DNA from: Rhodopseudomonas palustris
GTDB taxonomy: Bacteria; Pseudomonadota; Alphaproteobacteria; Rhizobiales; Xanthobacteraceae
Assembly (NCBI RefSeq): GCF_003591005.1
Contig: NZ_QYYD01000025.1
Span: 19,912 to 83,911, forward strand
Direction: 5' to 3'
DNA length: 64,000 nucleotides
Position numbers and translations under genes: made by a program
The notes under the pieces: model-generated
Seen by the model: the letters and a program-made list of their open reading frames with translations, nothing else
Told to the model about the DNA's origin: nothing
The model's database searches: none
In this document: piece after piece, positions 56,932-64,000 of the stretch
Numbering within the stretch: the first letter of the stretch is position 1
Layout: each line of letters opens with the position of its first letter

Positions 56932-57028
56932 CCTCATCCTGAGGAGCGCGCCCTTGCGCGCGTCTCGAAGGATGGGCCACATTCACCTCATGGTTCGAGA
57001 CGGCGCTGCGCGCCTCCTCACCATGAGG
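56932..57028. repeat. Dispersed palindromic repeat, CCTCATGGTGAGG family
   Basis: A third repeat family: CCTCATCCTGAGGAGCGC then, further on, CCTCATGGTTCGAGACGGC paired with CCTCCTCACCATGAGG. Directly upstream of the DenD-like gene, between it and the importer. Confidence 0.75.
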
Positions 57029-57073
57029 CGCACTGCACGGGGCCTGCGCCCCGACAATCGACGGAGTTTTCCT

Positions 57074-58060
57074 TTGCACATTCTCATCCTCGGCGCCGCC
57101 GGCATGGTCGGGCGCAAACTCACCGACCGGCTGCTCGCCGACGGCCGCCTCGGCAGCCGCGACATCACGCGTCTGACGCTGCAGGACGTGGTGGCGCCGG
57201 AGCGGCCGGCGCAGGCGTCGATCGCGATCCAGACCGTGACCAGCGATCTCGCCGAGCCGGGGCAGGCGGCGGCGCTGGTGGCGCATCGGCCCGACGTGAT
57301 CTTCCATCTCGCCGCGATCGTGTCGGGCGAGGCCGAGGCCGATTTCGACAAGGGCTATCGCATCAATCTCGACGGCACCAAGCAACTGATCGATGCGATC
57401 CGCGCCGAGGAGGGCGGCTACAAGCCGCGGCTGGTGTTCACCTCGTCGATCGCGGTGTTCGGCGCGCCGTTCCCGGACAAGATCGGCGACGAATTCCTGT
57501 CGACGCCGCTGACCAGCTACGGCACCCAGAAGGCGATCTGCGAGCTCTTGATCGCCGACTACACCCGCAAGGGGTTTCTCGACGGCATCGGCATCCGCCT
57601 GCCGACGATCTGCGTCCGCCCCGGCAAGCCCAACAAGGCGGCGTCGGGGTTCTTCTCCAACATCATCCGCGAGCCGCTCAGCGGCCATGAGGTGGTGCTG
57701 CCGGTTGGCGACGACGTGATGCACTGGCACGCCTCGCCGCGCTCCGCCGTCGGCTTCCTGATCCATGCCGGCACCATGGATACGGCGGCGATCGGGCCGC
57801 GGCGCAATCTGTCGATGCCGGGGCTGGCGGCGACGGTCGGCGAGCAGATCGCCGCGCTCGAGCGCGTCGCCGGCAAAGCCGTCGTCGCCCGGATCAAGCG
57901 CGAGCCGGATCCGACCATCATCGGCATCGTCTCCGGCTGGCCGCGCAACTTCTCCACCGACCGCGCCAAGGCACTCGGCTTCACCACGGCCGAGCAGACT
58001 TTCGACGACATCATCCGCATCCACATCGAGGACGAGTTGGGCGGCAAGTTCGTCGGCTGA
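57074..58060 (+). CDS. denD: NAD-dependent epimerase/dehydratase-like dehydrogenase (DenD, D-erythronate dehydrogenase family)
   Basis: 328 residues of the extended SDR class. Cofactor motif ILGAAGMVGRKL, catalytic Ser region FTSSIAVFGAP and Tyr/Lys in SYGTQKAICE; RLPTICVRPGKPNKAASGF and GFTTAEQTFDDIIR match the DenD group. I place the start at TTG 57074, with ACGGAG eight bases upstream; upstream frame is repeat DNA. D-erythronate dehydrogenases oxidise C4 sugar acids. Function here is inferred from family and from the neighbouring importer. Confidence 0.82.
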   Translation: MHILILGAAGMVGRKLTDRLLADGRLGSRDITRLTLQDVVAPERPAQASIAIQTVTSDLAEPGQAAALVAHRPDVIFHLAAIVSGEAEADFDKGYRINLDGTKQLIDAIRAEEGGYKPRLVFTSSIAVFGAPFPDKIGDEFLSTPLTSYGTQKAICELLIADYTRKGFLDGIGIRLPTICVRPGKPNKAASGFFSNIIREPLSGHEVVLPVGDDVMHWHASPRSAVGFLIHAGTMDTAAIGPRRNLSMPGLAATVGEQIAALERVAGKAVVARIKREPDPTIIGIVSGWPRNFSTDRAKALGFTTAEQTFDDIIRIHIEDELGGKFVG

Positions 58061-58074
58061 CCACGCCAGCAGCG

Positions 58075-58193
58075 CCGTCATTGCGAGGAGGCACTCGGAT
58101 CGGCGCTTCGCGCCGTCCGAGCACAGGCTCCGCGACGAAGCAATCCAGCGCCGAGCACGGAGCTGGATTGCTTCGCTTCGCTCGCAATGACGG
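58075..58193. repeat. Dispersed palindromic repeat, CGTCATTGCGAG family
   Basis: Arms CCGTCATTGCGAG and CTCGCAATGACGG, with an extra inserted inner segment containing GCACTCGGATCGGCGC. Starts 15 bases after the DenD stop, so it may also act as terminator. Confidence 0.82.
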
Positions 58194-58221
58194 GGGGAGA
58201 CGGCGTTTCACCCACCGCGGT

Positions 58222-58252
58222 CGTCATGGCCGGGACGAGCCCGGGCATGACG
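58222..58252. repeat. Short palindromic repeat, CGTCATGGCCGGG family
   Basis: CGTCATGGCCGGG, 5-base loop, CCCGGGCATGACG. A short form of the repeat seen in full at 59578 and 61267. Confidence 0.7.
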
Positions 58253-58383
58253 GGTGGAGAAGTTAAGCCCCGTCGCTGCCGGTCGGATTCGCCCGGTCTG
58301 TATGCAGGGCAGGGGGATGCTTTTGGCTGACGGGCGTCCTATATTCCGGCCAAACCAGCAACCCGATCCCAGGAGAAAACGCC

Positions 58384-59553
58384 ATGACCGCCAGCATCGT
58401 CGGATGGGCCCATATGCCGTTCGGCAAGTTCGACGCCGAGACCGTCGAGAGCATGATCGTCCGTGTCGCCACGGAGGCGATTGCAGATGCCGGCATTGCG
58501 CCGGGCGATGTCGATGAGATCGTGCTCGGGCATTTCAACGCCGGCTTCTCGCCGCAGGACTTCACCGCATCGCTGGTGCTGCAGGCCGATCCGGCGCTGC
58601 GCTTCAAGCCGGCGACCCGCGTCGAGAACGCCTGCGCCACCGGGTCCGCCGCCGTGCATCAGGGCATCCGCGCGATCGAAGCCGGCGCCGCCAAGGTGGT
58701 GCTGGTGGTCGGCGTCGAGCAGATGACCCGGACGCCGGGACCGGAGATCGGCAAGAACCTGCTGCGCGCCTCCTATCTGCCGGAAGACGGCGACACGCCC
58801 GCGGGCTTCGCCGGCGTGTTCGGCATCATCGCGCAAAAATACTTCCAGAAATATGGCGACCAGTCCGACGCGCTGGCGATGATCGCCGCCAAGAACCACC
58901 ACAACGGCGTATCGAATCCCTATGCGCAGATGCGCAAGGATTTCGGCTTCGAGTTCTGCCGCGCCGAGGGCGAGAAGAACCCGTTCGTCGCCGGTCCGTT
59001 GAAGCGCACCGACTGTTCGCTGGTGTCGGACGGCGCCGCCGCGTTGGTGCTGACCTCGGCCGAGAACGCCAAAGCGATGGGCAAGGCGGTCAACATCCGT
59101 GCCCGCGCGCATGCCCAGGACTTCCTGCCGATGTCGAAGCGCGACATCCTGCAGTTCGAAGGCTGCACCGTTGCCTGGCAGCGCGCGCTGGCCGACGCCG
59201 GCGTGACGCTGGACGATCTGTCCTTCGTCGAAACCCACGACTGCTTCACCGTCGCCGAACTGATCGAATATGAAGCCATGGGGCTGACGCCGCGCGGGCA
59301 GGGCGCTCGCGCCATCAAGGAAGGCTGGACCCGGAAGGACGGCAAGCTGCCGGTCAATCCGTCCGGCGGCCTCAAGGCCAAGGGCCATCCGATCGGCGCC
59401 ACCGGCGTGTCGATGCACGTGCTGACCGCGATGCAACTGCTCGGCCAAGCGCCGGAAGGCATGCAGATCAAGGACGCCAAGCTCGGCGGCATCTTCAACA
59501 TGGGCGGCGCCGCGGTCGCCAACTACGTGTCGATCCTGGAGCCGGCGAAGTAA
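58384..59553 (+). CDS. Thiolase-family acetyl-CoA acetyltransferase (SCP-x-like)
   Basis: 389 residues. Nucleophile Cys in RVENACATGSAAV, the distal catalytic His in ETHDCFTVAEL as in SCP-x-type thiolases, and GGLKAKGHPIGATGV near the C-terminus. It cleaves or forms a 3-ketoacyl-CoA; whether it serves degradation or synthesis is unclear. The gene is monocistronic with repeats on both sides and precedes an acyl-CoA ligase. Confidence 0.9.
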   Translation: MTASIVGWAHMPFGKFDAETVESMIVRVATEAIADAGIAPGDVDEIVLGHFNAGFSPQDFTASLVLQADPALRFKPATRVENACATGSAAVHQGIRAIEAGAAKVVLVVGVEQMTRTPGPEIGKNLLRASYLPEDGDTPAGFAGVFGIIAQKYFQKYGDQSDALAMIAAKNHHNGVSNPYAQMRKDFGFEFCRAEGEKNPFVAGPLKRTDCSLVSDGAAALVLTSAENAKAMGKAVNIRARAHAQDFLPMSKRDILQFEGCTVAWQRALADAGVTLDDLSFVETHDCFTVAELIEYEAMGLTPRGQGARAIKEGWTRKDGKLPVNPSGGLKAKGHPIGATGVSMHVLTAMQLLGQAPEGMQIKDAKLGGIFNMGGAAVANYVSILEPAK

Positions 59554-59577
59554 CGTCGACGCCGACAAAATCTCCGC

Positions 59578-59666
59578 CGTCATGCCCGGGCTCGTCCCGG
59601 GCATCCACGCCTTAGGCGTTAAGAAGCTGAAAGGCGTGGATGCCCGGGACAAGCCCGGCCATGACG
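59578..59666. repeat. Dispersed palindromic repeat, CGTCATGCCCGGG family
   Basis: Outer arms CGTCATG and CATGACG; inner arms CCCGGGCATCCACGCCTT and AAGGCGTGGATGCCCGGG. A near copy lies at 61267. Confidence 0.85.
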
Positions 59667-59715
59667 AGGCACATAGTATCCACCATTTGAAGTAACTCCG
59701 CTCAAGGGACCAGCG

Positions 59716-61242
59716 ATGAATTTGGCGAATTGGCTCGCCGCGAGCGCTCGGCTGCGTCCCGGCGCGGCGGCGCTACTGACCGGCACGCGAATCGACGCCG
59801 ACTACGCGACGTTCGCGGCGCGGGCGGCGGCGTTCGCCGCTGCGCTGGCGGGCGACTACGGCATTGTGCCCGGCGATCGCGTCGCGCTGTTCGCGCACAA
59901 TTGCACGGCTTATCTCGAGGCGCTGTACGGCATCTGGTGGGCCGGCGCGGTGGCGATCCCGATCAACGCCAAGCTGCACGGCCGCGAAGCGGCGTGGATC
60001 TGCAGCAACGCCGAGGCGAAGCTGGCGCTGATCTGCGACGACACCGCCGATGCCTTCAACGAGGCGTCGTGTGATCTGCCGAAAGGCATGGCGACGCTGG
60101 CAATCGACAGCGACGGCTATTTTCGCGTGCGCAACGGCGACGGCCCGCTTGTGCCGGTGGCGCGCGCGGACAATGATCTCGCCTGGCTGTTCTATACCTC
60201 GGGCACCACCGGCCGGCCGAAGGGCGTGATGCTCAGCCACGGCAATCTGGCGGCGATGTCGCTGTGCTATCTGGCCGATGTCGACGCGGTGACGCCGGAC
60301 GACGCCGCGCTCTACGCCGCGCCGATCTCGCACGGCGCTGGGCTGTACAACATGATCCACGTCCGCTTCGGCGCGCGCCATGTCGTGCCGGAGTCGGCCG
60401 GCTTCGATCCGGACGAGGTGCTGACGCTCGGCCTGCAGCTCGGCAACGTCGCGATGTTCGCGGCGCCGACCATGGTCAAGCGTCTGGTCGAAGCCGCCAA
60501 GCGCCGCGGCGAAAACGGCGAGGGCATCCGCACGATCGTTTATGGCGGCGGGCCGATGTACCTGGCCGACATTCGCGAAGCCCTCAGCGTGATGGGGCAG
60601 CGCTTCGTGCAGATCTACGGCCAGGGCGAGTCGCCGATGACCATCACCTCGCTGAAGCGCGAGCGCCACGCCGACACCAGCCATCCGCGCTATCTCGACC
60701 GGCTCGCGTCGGTCGGCACCGCGCAGAGCGCCATCGAGGTGCGGATCACCGGTCCGGACGGCGCCGCGCTGCCCGCCGGTGAAAATGGCGAGATCGAAGT
60801 CAAGGGCCCGACGGTGATGCTCGGCTATTGGAACAACCCGGATGCCAATGCCGAGACGCTGAAGGACGGCTGGCTGCGCACCGGCGACGTCGGCCGGCTC
60901 GACGAGGATGGTTTCCTGACGCTGTCCGATCGCTCCAAGGACGTGATCATTTCCGGCGGCACCAACATCTATCCGCGCGAAGTCGAAGAGGCGCTGCTGA
61001 CGCATCCGGCGGTGCGCGAAGTCTCGGCGATCGGCGTTGCCGATCCGGAATGGGGCGAGAACGTCGTCGCCTGCGTGGTGCTGGCTGACGGCGCCAGCGC
61101 CGACGACGCCGCGCTGGATGCGCATTGCCAAGCCGCCATCGCCCGTTTCAAACGCCCGAAGCGCTACGTGTACTTGGACGCGCTGCCGAAGAACAATTAC
61201 GGCAAGGTGCTGAAGACTGAGCTGCGGAAGATGGTGAAGTAG
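59716..61242 (+). CDS. AMP-forming acyl-CoA synthetase (fatty or aromatic acid ligase)
   Basis: 508 residues of the ANL superfamily. P-loop motif FYTSGTTGRPKGVM, the A5 region IYGQGES, GWLRTGDVG and the hinge LSDRSKDVIISGGTNIYPREV, and a C-terminal catalytic Lys in PKNNYGKVLKTEL. Activates a carboxylic acid to its CoA ester. It stands between a thiolase and a CoA-transferase, so acyl-CoA catabolism is the likely theme. Confidence 0.92.
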   Translation: MNLANWLAASARLRPGAAALLTGTRIDADYATFAARAAAFAAALAGDYGIVPGDRVALFAHNCTAYLEALYGIWWAGAVAIPINAKLHGREAAWICSNAEAKLALICDDTADAFNEASCDLPKGMATLAIDSDGYFRVRNGDGPLVPVARADNDLAWLFYTSGTTGRPKGVMLSHGNLAAMSLCYLADVDAVTPDDAALYAAPISHGAGLYNMIHVRFGARHVVPESAGFDPDEVLTLGLQLGNVAMFAAPTMVKRLVEAAKRRGENGEGIRTIVYGGGPMYLADIREALSVMGQRFVQIYGQGESPMTITSLKRERHADTSHPRYLDRLASVGTAQSAIEVRITGPDGAALPAGENGEIEVKGPTVMLGYWNNPDANAETLKDGWLRTGDVGRLDEDGFLTLSDRSKDVIISGGTNIYPREVEEALLTHPAVREVSAIGVADPEWGENVVACVVLADGASADDAALDAHCQAAIARFKRPKRYVYLDALPKNNYGKVLKTELRKMVK

Positions 61243-61266
61243 TTCGCTGCAAATTCTGATTCTCCC

Positions 61267-61356
61267 CGTCATGGCCGGGCTTGTCCCGGCCATCCACGCC
61301 TTTGCTGCATTTCCGGCAGCAAGGCGTGGATGCCCGGCACAAGGCCGGGCATGACG
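61267..61356. repeat. Dispersed palindromic repeat, CGTCATGGCCGGG family
   Basis: CGTCATGGCCGGGCTTGT paired with ACAAGGCCGGGCATGACG, inner arms ATCCACGCCTT and AAGGCGTGGAT. Same family as 59578. Confidence 0.85.
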
Positions 61357-61374
61357 AGATGTTGTTACTGAAAC

Positions 61375-61409
61375 GGATTGCTTAGTCGCTTCGCTCCTCG
61401 CAATGACGG
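61375..61409. repeat. Half copy of the CGTCATTGCGAG repeat
   Basis: Only the right arm is present (GGATTGCTTAGTCGCTTC, then CTCGCAATGACGG). It ends three bases before the stop of the MaoC-like gene. Confidence 0.7.
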
Positions 61410-61411
61410 GG

Positions 61412-62305
61412 TTAGCTCAGTCGCCCCACCATCGCGGCGCGCTCGTCGCCGTCGACCCATAGGGCGAACTCTTCACCCTCGGGCGAATGGGTCTGCCGCA
61501 GCGTGACGGCGCGATTGTAGTACACCGGGCCCTTGAGCCAGAGATCAAGCTGCCGGGGCGCGGACGTCTTTGTCAAATGGCCGAGGCATTGCGCGGCGAT
61601 GCGTTGCGGGTGGGCGGAGGCGGCGGCGAAGCCGGTGCGGCGGGCGTAGGCGTCGAGCAGGTGCAGCGGATTGCCGTCGCCGGTGAGCCGGGCGAAGCGC
61701 AGCCGGCGGTCGCCGTCGACGGTCCAATGAGCGACCGGCGGCAGCGCCGGATCGATCGTCGGCGAGAGCAGAGCTGCGCCTTCGAGCGGGCCATGCGTCA
61801 GCGGAGGGGCGAAGCGACCGCGATAGTAGAAGGTGGTGATGCTTTCCCATGAACAGTCGTCGCCCTGCAGCAGTTGGGCATGCACGCCGAGCTCGATGCC
61901 CTTGTCGTGCACGCGCCAGGCGGTCGCCTGCGCGATCAGATCCGACGGGTAGGCGACCCTGACGTCGCCGCTGCGGATCAACCGGTTGCGCAGTTGCAGT
62001 GCCTGCCAGATCGGCAGCGGCCAGTCCGGATGCATCAGCATCGCCAGCGTCAGCCGGAAGCCGGTGACATGCGGCGCGAGCAGCAGCAGCCGGTCGGTCG
62101 TCGCCTTGTCGTCTGCGCCGGCGAGCCATTGGAGCTCGCGTAGCAGATCGGCGCCGATGCGATAGTCGCGCCAGATGAAGCTGAAGGTCGGAAAACCAAG
62201 CTTGCCCTGCCAGCCTGCCGACGGCCACAACGCGCCGAGGCCCATCGCGGGCAGCGACGGCGCTTTCAGATAGGTTTTGTGATGCGACGTCATCGGCAGC
62301 TTCAT
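61412..62305 (-). CDS. MaoC-like dehydratase (hot-dog fold) protein
   Basis: 297 residues. The C-terminal half has the R-hydratase/MaoC signature GDGNPLHLLDAYARRTGF followed by HPQRIAAQCLGHL, the usual Asp and His region. The N-terminal half (hot-dog-like, without motif) resembles the first half of two-domain acyl-CoA hydratases. The gene is opposite to its neighbours. ATG at 62305 with a weak ribosome binding site; the open frame runs further up to 62467 without support. Function inferred only at fold level. Confidence 0.8.
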   Translation of the reverse strand: MKLPMTSHHKTYLKAPSLPAMGLGALWPSAGWQGKLGFPTFSFIWRDYRIGADLLRELQWLAGADDKATTDRLLLLAPHVTGFRLTLAMLMHPDWPLPIWQALQLRNRLIRSGDVRVAYPSDLIAQATAWRVHDKGIELGVHAQLLQGDDCSWESITTFYYRGRFAPPLTHGPLEGAALLSPTIDPALPPVAHWTVDGDRRLRFARLTGDGNPLHLLDAYARRTGFAAASAHPQRIAAQCLGHLTKTSAPRQLDLWLKGPVYYNRAVTLRQTHSPEGEEFALWVDGDERAAMVGRLS

Positions 62306-62516
62306 GTTTGCAGGCGATCGGGGCGTCTCGACCCACGGAAGTGGATCAATCCACGCCCAAGCGGTCAATGAGGTTGCGCAACGTTTCCGCGACGCGGAAC
62401 ATCGGCGCGATCGGCAACGCGCAGGGCGCCATGCCCCGGCGGTGCTTGATCTCCGCGGTCCTGCCACCTACACGGGGACGACGGCGCCGCGCAGAGCGCC
62501 GCAGACGGGAGCGTCG

Positions 62517-63719
62517 ATGGGGCCACTTGCGGGCGTGAAGATCGTCGACATGACGTCGGTGCTGATGGGGCCGTACGCCACCCAGATGCTCGGCGACTAC
62601 GGCGCCGACGTAATCAAGATCGAGTCGCCCGACGGTGACGTGACGCGGCAGATCGGCCCGACGCGCCATCCCGGCATGGGCCCGGTGTTTCTCAACGCCA
62701 ACCGCAACAAGCGCAGCATCTGTCTCGATCTCAAACACGCCGCCGGCCGCGACGCCGCGCTGCGGCTGATCGCCGTCGCGGACGTGCTGGTCTACAATGT
62801 CCGCCCGCAGGCGATGGCGCGGCTGCGGCTCGGCTATGACGATGTCTCCTCGATCAATCCGCGGCTGATCTATGCCGGCGTGTTCGGTTTCGGCCAGGAC
62901 GGGCCCTATGCGGCGAAGCCCGCGTACGACGATCTGATCCAGGGCGCCACCGCGCTGCCCTCGCTCAACGCCCGGGTCGGCGACGGCACGCCGCGCTACG
63001 TGCCGAACGCGCTGGTCGACCGCATCGTCGGGCTCACCGCGGTCGGCGCGATCTGCGCGTCGCTGGTGCACCGCGACCGCACCGGCACGGGGCAGCGCCT
63101 CGACATCCCGATGTTCGAAACCATGGCGAGCTTCGTCATGGGCGATCACATGGGCGGGCTGACTTACGAGCCGCCGCTCGATCGCGGCGGCTACGCGCGG
63201 CATTTGTCACCGGACCGGCGGCCTTACCAGACCGCCGACGGCTACATCTGCGCGATGGTGTACAACGACAAGCAGTGGCTCAGTTTCCTGCGCGCGATCG
63301 GGCGCGACGATCTGCTCGCTGACGAGCGCTACACCAGCTTCGCCCGGCGCGCCGTCAATATCGACGTCGTCTATGCCGAGCTTGCGCGGATCTTCCTGTC
63401 GCGGACAACGGATGAGTGGACCACGCTGCTCGACGCCGCCGACGTGCCGGCGATGCGGATGCACGACCTCGAGAGCATCCTCGACGACCCGCATCTGGTC
63501 GCAACCGACTTCTTCCCTGTCGCCAATCATCCGACCGAGGGCCCGATCCGCGACATGAAGGTGTCGGCGACGTGGTCGGACACCAAGGTCGAGCGCCAGC
63601 GCTTCGCGCCGCAGCTCGGCGAGCACAGCGCCGAAGTTCTGCGCGAGGCGGGCTACAGCGCCGCTGCGATCGCCGACCTGCAGCGCTGCGGCGCGCTGAA
63701 GCTGCCGCAGGGAAGCTGA
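62517..63719 (+). CDS. CaiB/BaiF-family (class III) CoA-transferase
   Basis: 400 residues. Starts GPLAGVKIVDMTSVLMGPYA, with GADVIKIESPDGD, NKRSICLDLKHAAGR and the nucleophile Asp in PAYDDLIQGATAL. The C-terminal half has LLDAADVPAMRMHDLESILDDP. Transfers CoA between acids and their thioesters, so with the ligase it activates the pathway substrate. The start is ATG 62517 with GGGAG; the earlier open frame to 62304 is not credible. Confidence 0.9.
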   Translation: MGPLAGVKIVDMTSVLMGPYATQMLGDYGADVIKIESPDGDVTRQIGPTRHPGMGPVFLNANRNKRSICLDLKHAAGRDAALRLIAVADVLVYNVRPQAMARLRLGYDDVSSINPRLIYAGVFGFGQDGPYAAKPAYDDLIQGATALPSLNARVGDGTPRYVPNALVDRIVGLTAVGAICASLVHRDRTGTGQRLDIPMFETMASFVMGDHMGGLTYEPPLDRGGYARHLSPDRRPYQTADGYICAMVYNDKQWLSFLRAIGRDDLLADERYTSFARRAVNIDVVYAELARIFLSRTTDEWTTLLDAADVPAMRMHDLESILDDPHLVATDFFPVANHPTEGPIRDMKVSATWSDTKVERQRFAPQLGEHSAEVLREAGYSAAAIADLQRCGALKLPQGS

Positions 63720-63841
63720 GGGGATGATGCGGGCATCGGAGATCACATGTTCTGGCGATGTTAGGCACGCTGTGATCGGGGGCGCTACTCGCAGGGTCGC
63801 GAATATTGACGTTGTTGGGACGCGGGCACGGCGCCCGATCT

Positions 63842-63866
63842 CCCTCTCCCGCTTGCGGGAGAGGGC
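63842..63866. repeat. CCCTCTCCCGC palindromic repeat
   Basis: CCCTCTCCCGC, short loop, CGGGAGAGGG followed by CTGGGGTGAGGGCTC, a sequence type dispersed in many alphaproteobacterial genomes. It follows the CoA-transferase by about 120 bases. Confidence 0.7.
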
Positions 63867-63902
63867 TGGGGTGAGGGCTCTTGCCCCAGGCGCAGTGCCC
63901 GC

Positions 63903-64000
<98 letters not shown>

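Noticed and set aside
48231..61409. CRISPR array
   Set aside because: The repeats are palindromic, variably spaced, one per intergenic gap and lack spacers; they are dispersed intergenic elements.

Overview
The window is GC-rich alphaproteobacterial chromosome. The order hflC - DUF2065 - degP - rsmJ, the many dispersed palindromic intergenic repeats (families built on GTCATTCCGGG, CGTCATTGCGAG and CGTCATGGCCGGG) and the mix of catabolic and iron genes point to the Rhodopseudomonas/Bradyrhizobium group (Nitrobacteraceae). The species is inferred, not proven. The last ~100 bases are an artificial-looking C/G homopolymer and should not be read as biology.

Layout. (1) 1-3.6 kb: housekeeping end, with the 3' part of hflC, a DUF2065 membrane protein, the periplasmic protease DegP and the rRNA methyltransferase RsmJ. 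(2) 3.9-36.5 kb: a large accessory catabolic cluster. It holds three NitT/TauT-type ABC importers, three CO-dehydrogenase-like molybdenum hydroxylases (medium/small/large subunits), an isochorismatase-like amidohydrolase, a DHODH-like flavoenzyme with a catalytic-position Cys, a CocE/NonD hydrolase, a cupin, an aspartate dehydrogenase homologue, an aldehyde dehydrogenase, an alpha/beta hydrolase, a gamma-resorcylate-decarboxylase-like amidohydrolase, an FAD dehydrogenase and two similar TetR regulators. The first hydroxylase large subunit carries a one-base frameshift. (3) 37.2-42.5 kb: tRNA-Gln(CTG), an RND efflux pump with its adaptor, and a small unknown protein. (4) 42.6-48.1 kb: a TonB-dependent siderophore receptor, a PKHD-type hydroxylase, exbB, exbD and tonB. 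(5) 48.2-58.1 kb: a sugar-acid catabolism locus with two SDR dehydrogenases, an IlvD/Edd-type dehydratase, a complete CUT1 sugar ABC importer and a DenD-like dehydrogenase. (6) 58.4-63.7 kb: acyl-CoA metabolism, with a SCP-x-type thiolase, an acyl-CoA ligase, a MaoC-like protein and a class III CoA-transferase.

The main discovery is that nearly every transcription unit of region 2 is preceded by a 16-bp palindrome close to TTGACTANCNRGTCAA. I count nine sites, including one degenerate and one variant. This makes the cluster a single predicted regulon, most simply controlled by one or both of the embedded TetR proteins, whose recognition helices are nearly identical. The combined enzyme set (hydroxylation, ring reduction, amide hydrolysis, aldehyde oxidation, decarboxylation) fits stepwise catabolism of a hydroxylated or carboxylated N-heteroaromatic or aromatic acid. 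The substrate cannot be read from the sequence.
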